NCBI GenBank assembly: GCA_940337035.1
Contig: CALNHX010005884.1
Location: forward strand, 1-64,000
Source: Agriotes lineatus
Taxonomy: Eukaryota > Arthropoda > Insecta > Coleoptera > Elateridae
Direction: 5' to 3'
DNA length: 64,000 bases
The position numbers were made by a program, and so were the translations under genes. Under the pieces are notes generated by a model. It had not been told where the DNA came from. It saw only the letters and a program-made list of their open reading frames with translations, and did no database searches. Positions 34,098 to 45,489 of the stretch are shown piece by piece (the first letter of the stretch is position 1; each line of letters begins with the position of its first letter).

Positions 34098-34847
34098 CAG
34101 TCTGTTCTATAAAAAAGGCCCCGCCTTCTAGCTACTTTATTATTTATTTTAGACCCAATAAACCTTATATCAAATCAAATGGCGCATAAAAACCTACATT
34201 TTAACACTATCAAAATTTTTTTATCTTCAATTGTTTCAGAGTGGTGACGTCACGTGCAATTTTTTTAAATGACACGGTATATATTTTTTGACATTTTCTG
34301 GTAGAGGTTTTTTTTCTCTTTTCAACAATATAAATATTTCATGCACTTGCATAAAAAAATTTTCGTGAAAAATTACAAAACTTTTTCACAGTGGGAGGCC
34401 ATGATACAAAACTGTAAGCAAAAGTGTAACTCAGAAAAACAAAACAAATAGTAGCCAAACGCTTTAACTGTCAGATTTCAGAATAATCTAAAGTGTTTAT
34501 TGTTTTGTTTTTCTGAGTTACACTTTTGTTTATAGTTTTGTATGGTGGCCTCCCACCGATAAAAAAGTTTTTTAATTTTTCTCGAAAATTTTCTTATGTA
34601 AGGGCATAAAATATTTATATTGTTGAAAAGAGAAAAAAAACCTCTACCAGAAAATGTCAAAAAATATACAGTGTCATTTAAAAAAATTGCACGTGACGTC
34701 ACCACTCTGAAACAATTGAAGATAAAAAAAATTTGATAGTGTTAAAATGTAGGTTTTTATGTGCCATTTGATTTGATATAAGGTTATTGGGTCTAAAATA
34801 ATTAATAAAGTAGCTAGAAGGCGGGGCCTTTTTTATAGAACAGACGG
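34098..34847. mobile_element. TA-flanked foldback MITE, CAGTCTGTTCTAT family
   Basis: CAGTCTGTTCTATAAAAAAG and GGCCCCGCC at the left pair with the complement at the right (one mismatch in the outermost bases). TA lies at 34096-34097 and 34848-34849. It abuts the previous MITE with only TATA between them. Halves are complementary over 750 bp and there is no coding sequence. Confidence 0.88.
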
Positions 34848-34849
34848 TA

Positions 34850-35561
34850 TATATATTGTGACGTAATGTAATAAATACATTTTTATGGGTGGTCCAGTAC
34901 ATTTGTGGAGCAGTATATAAATAGAATTATTTTGTTATTCTATGTTGATAGAATTTGTAAATATGTTGATCCTTTATACTTTATCCATTGCAATTCTTTT
35001 TCATACTTAATTTAGACATTAGTTATTCTGTTATTTTGTACTGTTATGTAAATATTTTGATTGTTTATGTACCTTAAATTCATTAAAATTTTGTTATAAA
35101 TTATGGAATAATAAGATTAATGATAGCAAGCTGCTTTTGCTATTAACTTTAAGAGTACCCGCTAGGCTTGTTCGTTTCTCACGGTTATTCTTTGTACCTT
35201 CTTTTTATACCAGAATTCCGATTACTGATATATTAAAGCTTGTGAATCAAATTTACATACTGCTCAACATTGATTTGTCAGCTCCATACCGTATGTTTGC
35301 ATCTGTTGTAAAAAAGTATTATTATAACTAAAATGAAACAAAATGAACTATTGATGTAACAAATTTTTAAGACTTAAATTTACCAATCAGTACGGGAAGT
35401 CATAGTAGCAAGTTACGGCATCGATCCATCTCCTGCAACCATGATTAAAGTTTATTTTAGTTAGGATGATTATTTTAATTTTAATTTACATGCTATAACG
35501 CTCATACCTGCATATAGCAGAATATATCTACACTGCATCTCTTGTAATAAGGGTAACACTT
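34850..35561. other. AT-rich sequence of the right arm without recognised genes
   Basis: Part of the segment missing in the left arm. A 64-codon ORF (35137-35331) has no recognisable features. Confidence 0.45.
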
Positions 35562-35711
35562 GTTAGAGATGCCACAATAAATAAATATTAAATAGCTTCA
35601 AAATATCCGTTATTCTTTATGCATTAATAGTTATTTGTTAGAGATGCCACAATAAATAAATAGTAAATAGCTTCAAAATATCCGTTATTCTTTATGCATT
35701 AATAGTTATTT
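35562..35711. repeat. 75-bp tandem duplication (two copies)
   Basis: GTTAGAGATGCCACAATAAA starts at 35562 and again at 35637, and the two 75-bp units differ by a single base. This points to a recent local duplication. Confidence 0.92.
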
Positions 35712-36810
35712 AACCAACAAGTGTGTTAATGAAGGCGATTAATAATCGAGTGAGTGCCTTTAATAGTTGAGATTATTAATAACCCATTAACAAACAAGTT
35801 GATTACAAAAATTTTTCGTTGACCTCAAAATCTTTTTTTGTGACGAAAAATTTGATTAATACAACTAACCTCCATGCAAAATATCATCAAAACATCAAAA
35901 TCACAAAAACAGTTAATTAATGAAAAAGAGTGGATTAATCAAAAACAGTGTATTAATGACTTCTATTAATCCATCCTTTTTTAGGAAAAATAATTCATTA
36001 ATATTGAAATTAAGAAGCGGTCAACGAAAAAATGATTTTTCTTATTCTTTTATGTTGTGTAGACAGCATGTGTAATTTTATTGATTGTTAATGTAGCTTA
36101 CATAGTTTTAAAATATCCTTATGTTTCTTATCGTATAGGTACCTATAGTCCATTTTCTAAACGCTAAAAACTCGCCAAAGTTCTAACTTCGTTGACTCAA
36201 AACCGATTTTGAAAATTTTTTTTTTATTATTTCGGTAAAAGTTTATAGAAAAGTTCCCCATAGGTAAGAAAGTGTGCTTTTTACTTTTTCAATTGTTATT
36301 AACAAATAAGTGTTTTTTAATATACTCTTAATTAAAAAATCTTTAACTATTTGATTTATTTAAACAATTGCCTGAAATTTGATAACATAAGATTTTTGGG
36401 GTCGCAGATTACGAATCTGGCCTCAAAATGGGTCTAAAAACAAAATGACGTGGAAGGTCTAATTTTTTATTGATTTTTTTTTTAAATTTTTATTAGTAGT
36501 CTGGGAGGTTTGGGGTTGCTGATTACGAATATGACATTAAAACTTAACTAAAACAAAAAATGGCGGATCCAAAATGGCGGATCTAAAATGGCGGAAAGGG
36601 GTATTTTTTTTTAAATTTCTAATACCTATACCTAGAAGTTTTTTGGGTCGCTCATCCCAAATTTTATGTTAAAATTTATCAAAAATGAAAAACGGTGTCT
36701 GAAAAATGGTGGAAACAAATGATAGAAGAGTTAAATGAGTATTCAAGATATTATAATTTCATTGATTTATTAAAATTAACCCAAGATACATTTAAAAACA
36801 AAAAACAAAA

Positions 36811-37151
36811 TTATTTAGCTTTATTTTCTTCTTCCTCTACTTTTTCCATTGACACTGCCGGTCGTGAATTAAGGCAACTATTTCCGCCACATTCACCGCA
36901 AGCCGGTGAGCCTAAAGGCCACTTTTCTTATACCCACAAGCTGGCCCGCAACTAGTTTTGTAGTTGCAAAAAATAATTTTTAAGATGTTTTGTGGATCTG
37001 GTTCTTGTGTCATTAGGATTGGAAAACACTTTCCTGTATCATATTTCCAACCCCAATCTTCCCTTGAAATATCTTGGTTTCCCAGCCACAACTGTGTTTG
37101 CAAATACACGTGTTTTAAATGTTGTTCTGCTGGATCCATCGTAGGGCACAA
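36811..37151 (-). pseudogene. Cys-rich (CXC-like) C-terminal relic of a transposon-encoded protein
   Basis: The minus strand reads MDPAEQHLKHVYLQTQLWLG, DWGWKYDTGKCFPILMTQEP, then DPQNILKIIFCNYKTSCGP and ACGYKKSG. After a one-base shift it continues SPACGECGGNSCLNS to a stop at 36811-36813. The pattern (W-x-G-N, DWGW, P-x-P..LL..I-x-C-x-C, C..C.C.K.G, C-x2-C-x-EC) recurs at the C-terminus of uncharacterised arthropod repeat-encoded proteins and resembles tesmin/TSO1-like CXC motifs. That similarity is from memory. The N-terminal part is not continuous here. Confidence 0.55.
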
Positions 37152-37559
37152 TTATGCTAAATTAACGCTACTTTTTTAGTAGACGCCTTAATAAAAGAAT
37201 CAAACCCAAAATTCAAAATGTTTTTATTTAAAAAATATATGTATTGTATTGTCTGTAACCTCATTTACCTTGCGGTATATGAATAATAAAAAACTATCAA
37301 TCACTTAAACATTTCTGTAAGAGTTTAAGCAGTTACCTTTCTTTGTACCATACATTGCAAGCATACATTTTATACCGAACTTTTTTTATATAAATTTTTG
37401 CAGTCTCTTGCAAATCACTGCTATTTTCAAATATTTTGACAAATTTATTCTTTCCTGAACATAGCCATTGCTTCATTTACTAGGACTTATCCATGTGGAT
37501 CTTTAATAAGGTGCCGGTCCTATTCGTCTTGTTCATCCTTATACATCTTCAATATATTA

Positions 37560-38049
37560 AACTATATTCAAAAGCCATAATCTGCACCTTGACACCAAAA
37601 CTCGCATGCTAAGATGCTACATTTTTCCCATCTTGCTCTATGGGGTCGAGTTCTGGGCACTTAACGAAACAATCACAAAAAAAATCGAAGCCTTTGAAAT
37701 GTGGTTATACCGGAGAATATTGCGGATTTTATAGAAAGACCGTGTAATAAATATTAAAGTCCTAGAGAGAATGAAAAAAAAAAGTAAAGAGATCATGGAC
37801 AACACCAAGATACTCAAATTCCAATACTTCGGACAAATAATGAGGAATGAGAATAAGTACATCCTACTACAATCTATTATAAAAGGCAAGAGATATGACA
37901 AACGTGGACCAGGACGCGGAAGAATATCTTGGTTGCAAAACCTAAGGGCGTGGTATGGGATATCATCCAATGAGTTATCTAGAATTGCAATCAATAAAGT
38001 GAAGATAGCCGTGTTAATGGCAAACATACGAAATCTGATAAGCACCTGA
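37560..38049 (+). pseudogene. LINE 3' fragment (same type as the 56-60 kb LINE)
   Basis: The plus strand reads TKTRMLRCYIFPILLYGVEF, KKIEAFEMWLYRRILRIL, a stop, then KDRVINIKVLERM and FQYFGQIMRNENKYILLQS, KRGPGRGRISWLQNLRAWYG and AVLMANIRNLIST. The arrangement (LYGVExW, IEAFEMWxxRRxLRI, FGxxxR, GxGRxxxxWL) matches the C-terminus of the full-length LINE in this window. The 3' end is ACCTGAACAAGAAGAAGAAG, the same tail type. It is 5'-truncated and nested in the 36146-39540 element. Confidence 0.82.
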
Positions 38050-38335
38050 ACAAGAAGAAGAAGAAGAATCTTTCTTTCTTCTGTTAAAACATGATGAAGT
38101 GTTACATCCAGTTAAAGCATGTACAGAAAGAACATGCTCACTACAATTTATTGGAATGCGCAAATTTCAGGCTTTTAGAAGAAGCTATTTTTTTATTTTC
38201 TTGATTTTTGGCAGGTTTTAAAAAATATATATCTTTATCAGCATGAAACTAAAGCTGTTAATATAAGTAATACGTCTATACTCTCTGATACTATGACTAT
38301 ATTTTTATTTGATGCATTGAGAGCTGTTGTAACTA

Positions 38336-38638
38336 TTAACTGATCAGCATCACTTTCAGCTTGAGATCAAGGATATTATTTGCAGCTAAAGTTTCTTTTA
38401 AAAAATTAATAAAACGACATGAACGACATTTGCCAGAATTTTTTCTTGATACAACTTTAAAAACCTGTCTTTCAAATCGAATATCTGGTGCAGTTTTTGT
38501 TTTTAGACGTCGGTCTCTTTCAGCAGATTTTATTCTACGTTTCTGATAATCGACAAAAACACTTGTTTTTTTTCCATAATTACGTACAATAAAATTAATA
38601 TATCTAAAATTGCACCATACTGTTGAACAAGTTGCCAT
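38336..38638 (-). pseudogene. Unrecognised basic ORF inside the 36146-39540 element
   Basis: A 100-codon minus-strand frame starts MATCSTVWCNFRYINFIVRN and contains RRIKSAERDRRLKTKTAPD and NSGKCRSCRFINFLKE. It lies upstream, on the same strand, of the Cys-rich relic and may be the N-terminal part of the same transposon gene, separated by the LINE insertion. No domain is recognised. Confidence 0.35.
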
Positions 38639-39766
38639 TTGTTTTTATGTAATAACATTCCTTCGTCGCGTCGGTCCTAAACAGAAAAAGATTTTAATTC
38701 AGAAATATCTTTTGGAAATTGTACAAAGAGGTCGTAGAAAACACATTTTTAGGCGTTGGAATTTATATGTATTCGTATGATATATTTAAATGTATTTAAT
38801 CTATTTAAATTTGAGTTAATTTAACAATTTAGAATTTTATTTGTATATAATGTTTATTAAATAATAATAATAATAATCGTACACAATAAAAATGAACCTT
38901 TTAATGCTATATTTATAATTACTGTGTCCAAAATCCCTAGATATGAGGCAACGTGCGGAATTCAGAAATGAAGCTATTTTGTCGCTTTAAAGAAGTTATT
39001 TTTTATTTTTGATATATTTTAACATAACATTTGAAATCAGCGACCCAAAAAACCCTATAGAAGAGCTAAAAACTAAAGTCCGAATAAAAAAAAATTAAGC
39101 TTTTTCGCCATTTTGGATCCGACATTTTTTATTTTGGTTGAGTTTTAATGTTAAATTCGTAATCAGATCCCCAAACACCCCTAGGCATCTAATAAAAATT
39201 AAAATAAGAAAATAAAAAATTAGACCTTCGACGCCATTTTGTGGACGCCATTTTTGTTTTTAGACCAATTTTGAGGCCAGATTCGTAATCTGTGAACTCA
39301 AAAACCTTATGTTATCAAATGTCAGGCAATGGTTTAAATAAATAAAGAAGTTATATTTTTTTCAATTAAGAATATATTAAAAAACACTTATTTGTTAATA
39401 ACAATTGAAAAAATAAAAAGCACACCTTCTCACCTATGGGGAATTTTTCTATAGACTTTTTCCGAAATAATAAAAAAAAATCTTCAAAATCGGTTTTGAG
39501 TCAACAAAGTTAGAACTTTTTTCCTTTAGTAAATGGACTACTACTATTTAATAATTTTTGCTATGTGATATTGTAATTTGGCTTTTTATTAATTGGCCAC
39601 ATGCAGAAAAAGATAATAAAATAATTTTACATTATATAATAAATGGTGGTGGATAGTATTAACGTTAGATCCTTAATTAACTAATTTTAATAATTTTGTA
39701 GATATTATTATTATTATTAAAGTAAAAATAATTAGATTAACTTTGTTAATACAATTTATTTCATGT

Positions 39767-40585
39767 TTATACAATTATAGGAGAGCATAAATTTACGAGT
39801 GCAGAAGAAACTGTTAATATCTGATCTACCACAGCAACATCGTCAGTTTTCTTTTTCGCCAGGAACATAGGCATTGTTTCGTGAAGAACTGTATTTTTTT
39901 GACGAAGGACACCAATAACGCGTTGGACGTGTATTCTGAAAAAAAGATATAATTAAGATAATTATTGTAACAATATACTTGCACTACCTCACGCTTGCTA
40001 TATTCCTGGTTGATGCTATATCCCTTGGATCGAGCTGCCGTTTCCCTTTTAGAAAAGCAGAGGCGTAATCACTGTGGCCATATGTAGTCCTACGGAGTCT
40101 TTTATTAAAACGCCACGATCTGCCAATACAAAATCTTCTGGCAAGAGATTGTTTAAAATCCCACAATCCTCTATTAGACCTTTATCGCTTATTCTGCCAC
40201 CATATCCATGTGATACAAATGATATTGATCCAGGAGGAGTGATGCCTATTAGTACCTTTACCGTATTATGTTGTTTGTACGTAGATCATGTAGTACATTG
40301 TACTTCAAGGCTACTTGATTTTTCCACTCTCATCTCAAAACAATTGATTATTACTGAAATCTTGTTGCCAAATGCTACCTTGAAGCATTCTGGCATTGAT
40401 TTAATCAGCTGATCTTGTTCAGGCCAAATAATAAAATTTTTCATCCGATGATACATAATATTCAATGTGGTATAAAATATTCTAGAAATTGTTTGTACAC
40501 TGACGTTAAACATGTATGCCAATAAACTAAAATCTAAATGTAATCTAAGTTTTATCACCGTTATCATAAACATGGCTCTAAGCAT
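39767..40585 (-). pseudogene. DDE transposase relic (DDE_Tnp_4, ISL2EU/Harbinger-like), right arm copy
   Basis: The minus-strand frame from 40585 reads IKLRLHLDFSLLAYMFNVSV, QTISRIFYTTLNIMYHRM, FIIWPEQDQLIKSMPECF and ISVIINCFEM, with Asn where the left copy keeps the catalytic Asp. A TGA replaces Trp just before STYKQHNTVK. Later blocks include GYGGRISDKG and PEDFVLADRG (second Asp intact). A two-base insertion then shifts the frame before the Lys/Arg-rich block. An intron (39936-39987, GT-AG) precedes IHVQRVIGVLRQK, with Gln at the expected catalytic Glu. The stop is at 39767-39769. Lesions differ from those of the left copy, so the two decayed independently. Confidence 0.8.
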
Positions 40586-41309
40586 GTTTTACGTACTGAA
40601 TTAGGAATAAATATATATAATTAAATGTGAACTGTATATATTGTATGTATTTGGTCTAGCATTTGCCATAGTAGACGTGTGTAAAAGATTTTTGTTTGTA
40701 ATGTCGCAAACAAAGTATATCTATCTAACGCCCAAAACTTTAAATGCGGCATGTGCCGTGGGCTACGTCATTCTTCCATGCTCACGTAAAACTTTTACAT
40801 TCACTGGAAAACTCTCACTTTTCTTAACTTGTAGAACAATTCTTTTCATAATTTTTTTTTACTGCGTTCCAACAACGTCGTATTAATTAGGACGCCTTCC
40901 AGGGGCGAGCGTTTCCTTTCCAGAGACTTTCCATTTGAAAATATATTTTTTGGAACTTTTCCTTACTGCCAATCTCTAGCGTGCTTTTAAAACTTTCTTT
41001 AGTGCAACAAAAGTTATTAAATTTGTCGTACATTTTAATTGCGGCATATGCCGCGGGTTTCAGCTAGTATTTATAATATATTATAACTTAGTTCGAAAAC
41101 AAAGAATATTGGTGGCACATAAAAATTAACCTGCAAAAAATTCAAAGAAAACTAGATATAGCACTTTCTTAATCATTTTGTGTATTATAATGATGATATT
41201 TCTGAAAGCATCGGAAAACATCGATACATCTATGTTTTGGATTCCATGTTTCAGTTTTCCCCTTGTAGTGATGATGACATTTCAATGTATCATTCGATAC
41301 TAACATCGC

Positions 41310-42425
41310 TGTTTTTACTTTTGTGTGGTTTGGGTTGAAGCTCTCAAGAAAAAACTTCTAGGCTACGAAATACCACGTTCCCTTCTTGCCATTATTTTCT
41401 CATTCCTTGAAAATCGAACCTTCGCCGTTAAGATCAACACAGCAATCTCCGATAAAAAGGCCATACGAGCGGCAGTCCCTCAGGGCAGCATTCTGGGTCC
41501 ACTTCTTTTTAACATATACACCTTGGACATACCAAAAATATAGGCGACATTAGCCACGTTTGCCGACGATACGGCCATCTTAACGCAAAACACAAACTTA
41601 GACCAATTATAAAACGCAACGGACAAATACAATAAATGGCTCAAAGAGTGGAATATCAAGATCAACCCCAGTAAATGTCAATGTAAAATCTTCACTCTGA
41701 GGAGAATTGCCAATTCGCCCTCTATTACTATCGATGGAAGCGTCATACCTTGGAGTCCCAGAGACACAGCAGTTGAATATCTTTGAGTGTTCCTCGACAC
41801 AAAGCTGAACTGGAACTATCACATTAATCAGAAGTTAATACAATGCCATAACAAACTCCGACAACTCTATCCCATTATAACCCCCCCCCCCCCACCCGAA
41901 TGCACCACCCTTCTACATAAAAACCCTGCTGCGACCCCTAGCTCTCTATGCATCTCCAATCTGGAGTAATACATCCAAAACAAATATTCTAAAGCCACAA
42001 AGATACCAAAACAAGGTCCTGCAAATTGCAGTGAATGCCCCATGGTTCATTCGCAATGTGCAGCTACAACATGAGCTTGGTGTATCACCAGTTCAAACCT
42101 ATATTACCACGACCACCAGGAATTTCATCTTAAACATCAATAAAGGCGAAGGAGCGATACACTACAACATCGGTCAACGCAACATCCATAAAAGACTAAA
42201 GAGAAAGCTTCCACAAGATACCCTCTCAGAGCTCTCAGATGAAGAAAATTAACGAAGATCATCAACACAAATTGACAGAGGCCGTCACTACCAGCCTCCA
42301 TGAGACCAACGCAGCCCATTGCTAACTTAAGTCACATGTATGTACTGTTAGTCAAAGTTCTTATGTCAAAACTGTCATGTATAACACTTGTATGTCGATC
42401 TGACAAATGCTGCAATAAAAAAAAC
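41310..42425 (+). pseudogene. Jockey-like LINE fragment (reverse transcriptase palm to 3' end)
   Basis: The plus strand reads LGYEIPRSLLAIIFSFLENR, AVPQGSILGPLLFNIYTLDI, a stop, then ATFADDTAILTQN, NKWLKEWNIKINPSKCQ and LDTKLNWNYHINQKL. VPQGSxLGPLLF and FADDTA are the palm motifs C and the D-D pair of Jockey/I-type reverse transcriptases. The copy starts just after the first catalytic Asp region, so it is 5'-truncated. Several stops, a frameshift and a C run (41881-41893) break the rest. It ends in an A-rich stretch (TGCAATAAAAAAAAC). Confidence 0.85.
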
Positions 42426-42753
42426 TTTTGTGTGCATCCTTGGTTTGTTCAGGTATTATAAATAATACTCCCATATTATTAAATAAATTGCACAGTGAGT
42501 TTCTCTTAATCGTTATTCTTCAAATTACTACATGCTTTTATATGTTCGATAACAGTATATGCTTAAACGTGCCACGAATATAACTTGTTGCAGTCGCGTT
42601 AGCTAAAATAAATATCCCAATGTGTATTACTTACGTGGTCTACAAATTACCAATAACTCAAATTATGTGGCTTACGAATATTTTTTTGCTGTACACTACT
42701 TCCACTGTAATCAATAGTAAACGATTAAAAGAAAAAACACGCCATACCATATA

Positions 42754-43950
42754 AGGCTACACGTCAAAAGATCGCAGTCAAAAGGTCGCGCGACAGATGA
42801 TCGCGGTCAAAATGTCGCACGACAAATGATCGCATGCGACAAATGATAGCATGCGACATAAGATCGCATACGAAAATACACATATTATAATTACAGAAAA
42901 AAAAAATCTGCAGTGTGGAAATAAAGTAACGGATAAATTAACTTTGTTGATATTCATTTTTATGAAAAAATCTTGAAGGAGTGTAGCGATTTTGACTATA
43001 AGGAATATTTTCAGCTGATTTTTAGTTTCTTAAGTACTTTGTTTTTCATGATATGACGTCATTAACTTTTTTTTAAATAACAACCTATATTTTTATTATT
43101 GATTTCGCTAGTACTTTTTATCTCGTTTCGAACGGTATGAAATTTTTTAGATGTTCCATTTGAAAAAATCGAGAAAAATGGTCTTAAAGTTTAAAGATTA
43201 AAAACCAATGAAATGAGCAAAATAAATCTAGTTACCGGTGGATAAAACAAAAAAAGATTAGTTACATGTCACAGTTAACAATTTGTAAATGTCATAACAA
43301 AATAAGAGTCGTTTGCTTTCTCTAAATTAGAATTTACCTTTAGCAAACAATTTTATTGATAAAAATGGTGAAATTAAGCGAGACACAGTCATGTCATTAT
43401 TAACTTTGAATGGAGTTGCTAATAAATTTCTAGTTGTATTTTTTAATTGTTTTTTTAATTTCAATAAAAACGAATGTGCCGTCAATGACTTTCCGTCAAA
43501 CGTAGGTAACTAGATTGATTTTGCTCAATTAATTGGTTTTTAATATTTAAATTGTAAGACCATTTTTCTCGATTTTTTTCAAATGGAACATCTAGAAAAT
43601 TTTATACCGTTTGAAACGAGTTAAAAAGTACTAGCGAAATCAATAATAAAAATATAGGTTGTTATTTAATCAAAATCGCTACCCCTTCGAGATTTCTTCA
43701 TAAAAATGAATATCAACAAAGTTAATGAATTTATCCGTTACTTTATTTCCACACTGTAGAATTTTTTTTCTGTAATTGTAATTTGTCGCATGCGATCATT
43801 TGTGGCATGCGATCATTTGTAGCGCGACATTTTGAGCGCGATCTTTTGTCGCATGCGATCATTTGTCGCATGCGATCATTTGTCGTGCGACATTTTGACC
43901 GCGATCTTTTGTCGCGCGACCTTTTGACTGCCATCTTTTGACGTGATACC
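42754..43950. mobile_element. 1.2-kb foldback with subterminal GATCGC-type repeats and 8-bp target duplication
   Basis: The ends AGGCTACACGTCAAAAGATC and GATNTTTTGACGTGATACC-type complement are bounded by an exact ACCATATA duplication (42746-42753 and 43951-43958). Each end carries a cluster of variants of GCGACAAATGATCGCATGCG / GTCAAAAGGTCGCGCGAC (42765-42870 and 43783-43940). The interior mirrors itself completely (for example AGATGTTCCATTTGAAAAAA at 43151 and its complement near 43580). No coding frame survives. The 8-bp duplication suggests hAT, P or Merlin mobilisation. Confidence 0.88.
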
Positions 43951-43958
43951 ACCATATA

Positions 43959-45016
43959 GGTTTCTGTAGAGTAACTATATGCACGGTTTCTCAAATACAA
44001 ACAACGTTTCTTTAGTTTGTACAGACCGGTTCAAAAAATTAACTTCAAATGCACTGCAAATAGAAATTTTACGTTTTCTAGTGTTAGTCACTTGCATTTC
44101 TATAAAAGCAATCAAGGTACTGTGGGAAGTGTCATTCTACTCTTGTTATATGCAACGTCGTTAAATTAACTATATCAACCAAGTCTCATGGATGTAAATA
44201 TTAACATAAGGATACTGTTAGGAATATATAAAGACTACAAGTTTGGCTTTAATAGTAATTTTGAACGTCGCAACCTAAAATAATACATTTCTACCACAAT
44301 CATCGTATTACAAATTAAATCGGCCGCCTGTGCACACACATTAAATCTTTGCTTATTAACTAATGTACCGCAAACAATATATACTATATTTAAATAAGCA
44401 CATGTTAATTATTCTACAGAAGCCTATGCAAATAATTTGTAATATTCCTAAGTTGTTTAACTAAAAATTCTCGGAGGGAAAGGCACCACTTTGCTGCATG
44501 TAGAGTGCTGTATTCCAATAGAATTAAATTCCTAACACCAAACGAAGCGTGCACGCAAGGAATAGGAAACGGAACAAAATTTCAGAAAAAGAATAATTTG
44601 GTAAGCGCTGCAAATGCATGAAAAACGTGAACCGAATCCAAACATCATTTACTGCCTATTCACATATATTTTCTAAGGGATATTTCGATAGCCTTATTAG
44701 CAACTTTGACAGATGAAAAAAGTTATATGAACGTAAATCTAATTTTCTCTTGTTTAGGTGTTATAACATTTTGAAGAAAATGGCCATACTTTCCATGATA
44801 ATAAGCTACATAATAACAAATGTATGATCTCTGAACAATTCGCATGCTGTAAAAACAAGATTTAAGCAGCAATTCAGTGTAAAAGTTTACTGTCCAATAT
44901 TATTATTATACCTGACACGTAATTAATTAAACTCTAAATTCAGAGAGATACAAACACTTCTTGGTGAATAAGCTTTTTAATTACTTTGAAAATGCGCGGC
45001 TTAAGATAATAGAAAA
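43959..45016. other. AT-rich intergenic sequence
   Basis: No recognised gene or repeat. Confidence 0.5.
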
Positions 45017-45489
45017 TATACTTGAATTTTTGAGCCCGTGCGTGCACGTCATCAATCCGCCTTTTAGTAAGGTTTTCGGTACCAACATTTGAAAAATATA
45101 AAACTATTCTTTTTTTCAATAAAATAATGATTAAAATTGCTTTTGCTAATAATATAGCCTCATAAATTGCTATAGCCGTACATTTTTTGTTTTAATATTT
45201 CATAATTTCCATGAACAATAGCAAAAACTATAATACGTCGGGGTACTTTGTGTTTTCAAGTTTTGCTCAGGGAATTAACACGTACGCATGCCGCTTTTTA
45301 AAACGACTTATTTGTTGTAGTGGTTTTGAGAGATGTTGACAGTGACATATAGTTTAGTTTTGCATTTTAAAAATCCGTTGTTTTCATAACGATCATTGCG
45401 AACAAGTTATACTGTCGTTTTTCCACTGCTACAAATTTCTTTGCGGAAGAGTTTAGTTGCTGGAAATGTATGGGGAACTCTAAGCTAAA

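Larger units (their letters stand above)
36146..39540. mobile_element. 3.4-kb transposon with about 0.55-kb inverted ends, right-arm specific
   Basis: TAGTCCATTTTCTAAA at the left is mirrored by the sequence ending AAATGGACTA at the right, and inverted similarity continues for about 550 bp (to about 36690 and from about 38990). The left arm has the empty site (ATAGGTACTATTTAATAA). Comparison suggests a 2-3 bp duplication (TA or TAC), but the exact boundary is ambiguous. The interior holds a minus-strand protein relic (36811-37151, 38336-38638) and a LINE fragment (37560-38049). A superfamily cannot be assigned from the ends alone. Confidence 0.82.
6402..41067. mobile_element. Giant 34.7-kb inverted-repeat element with 8-11 kb arms and TA-flanked ends
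   Basis: The left end CTAGCTGAAACCCGCGGCAT is preceded by TA (6400-6401). The right end is its reverse complement with one change near base 18 and is followed by TA (41068-41069). From both ends inward the sequence is inverted-repetitive over about 8.3 kb (left) and 11.5 kb (right), interrupted only by indels. Each arm has an inward-facing DDE_Tnp_4-type transposase and an outward-facing PHD-finger gene. A TA duplication fits the ISL2EU/IS4EU-like group or Tc1-mariner, and the transposase type favours the former. The unit could be one transposon with giant terminal inverted repeats, or an inverted duplication that captured the central 14.9 kb. An assembly artefact is less likely because the arms carry different private insertions. 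Confidence 0.7.
29604..41067 (-). repeat. Right arm of the giant inverted repeat
   Basis: It is homologous in inverted orientation to 6402-14688. Inward from 41067 the order is transposase relic (39767-40585), private 3.4 kb element (36146-39540), segment absent from the left arm with two adjacent MITEs (33385-34847), PHD gene (32577-32991), shared foldback (31000-32307), shared MITE (30552-30902) and LINE 3' end (29904-30428). The extra 3.2 kb relative to the left arm comes mainly from the private element and from sequence the left arm has lost. Confidence 0.85.

Noticed and set aside
6402..41067. Inverted arms as a pure assembly artefact
   Set aside because: The arms differ by private insertions with clean target duplications, private deletions and independent point mutations, which a collapsed or mirrored contig would not show. 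Long-read confirmation is still desirable for the join.
42780..42870. CRISPR-like array (repeated GATCGC units)
   Set aside because: Units are short, overlapping and palindromic without uniform spacers, are mirrored at the other end of the foldback, and this is eukaryotic DNA.
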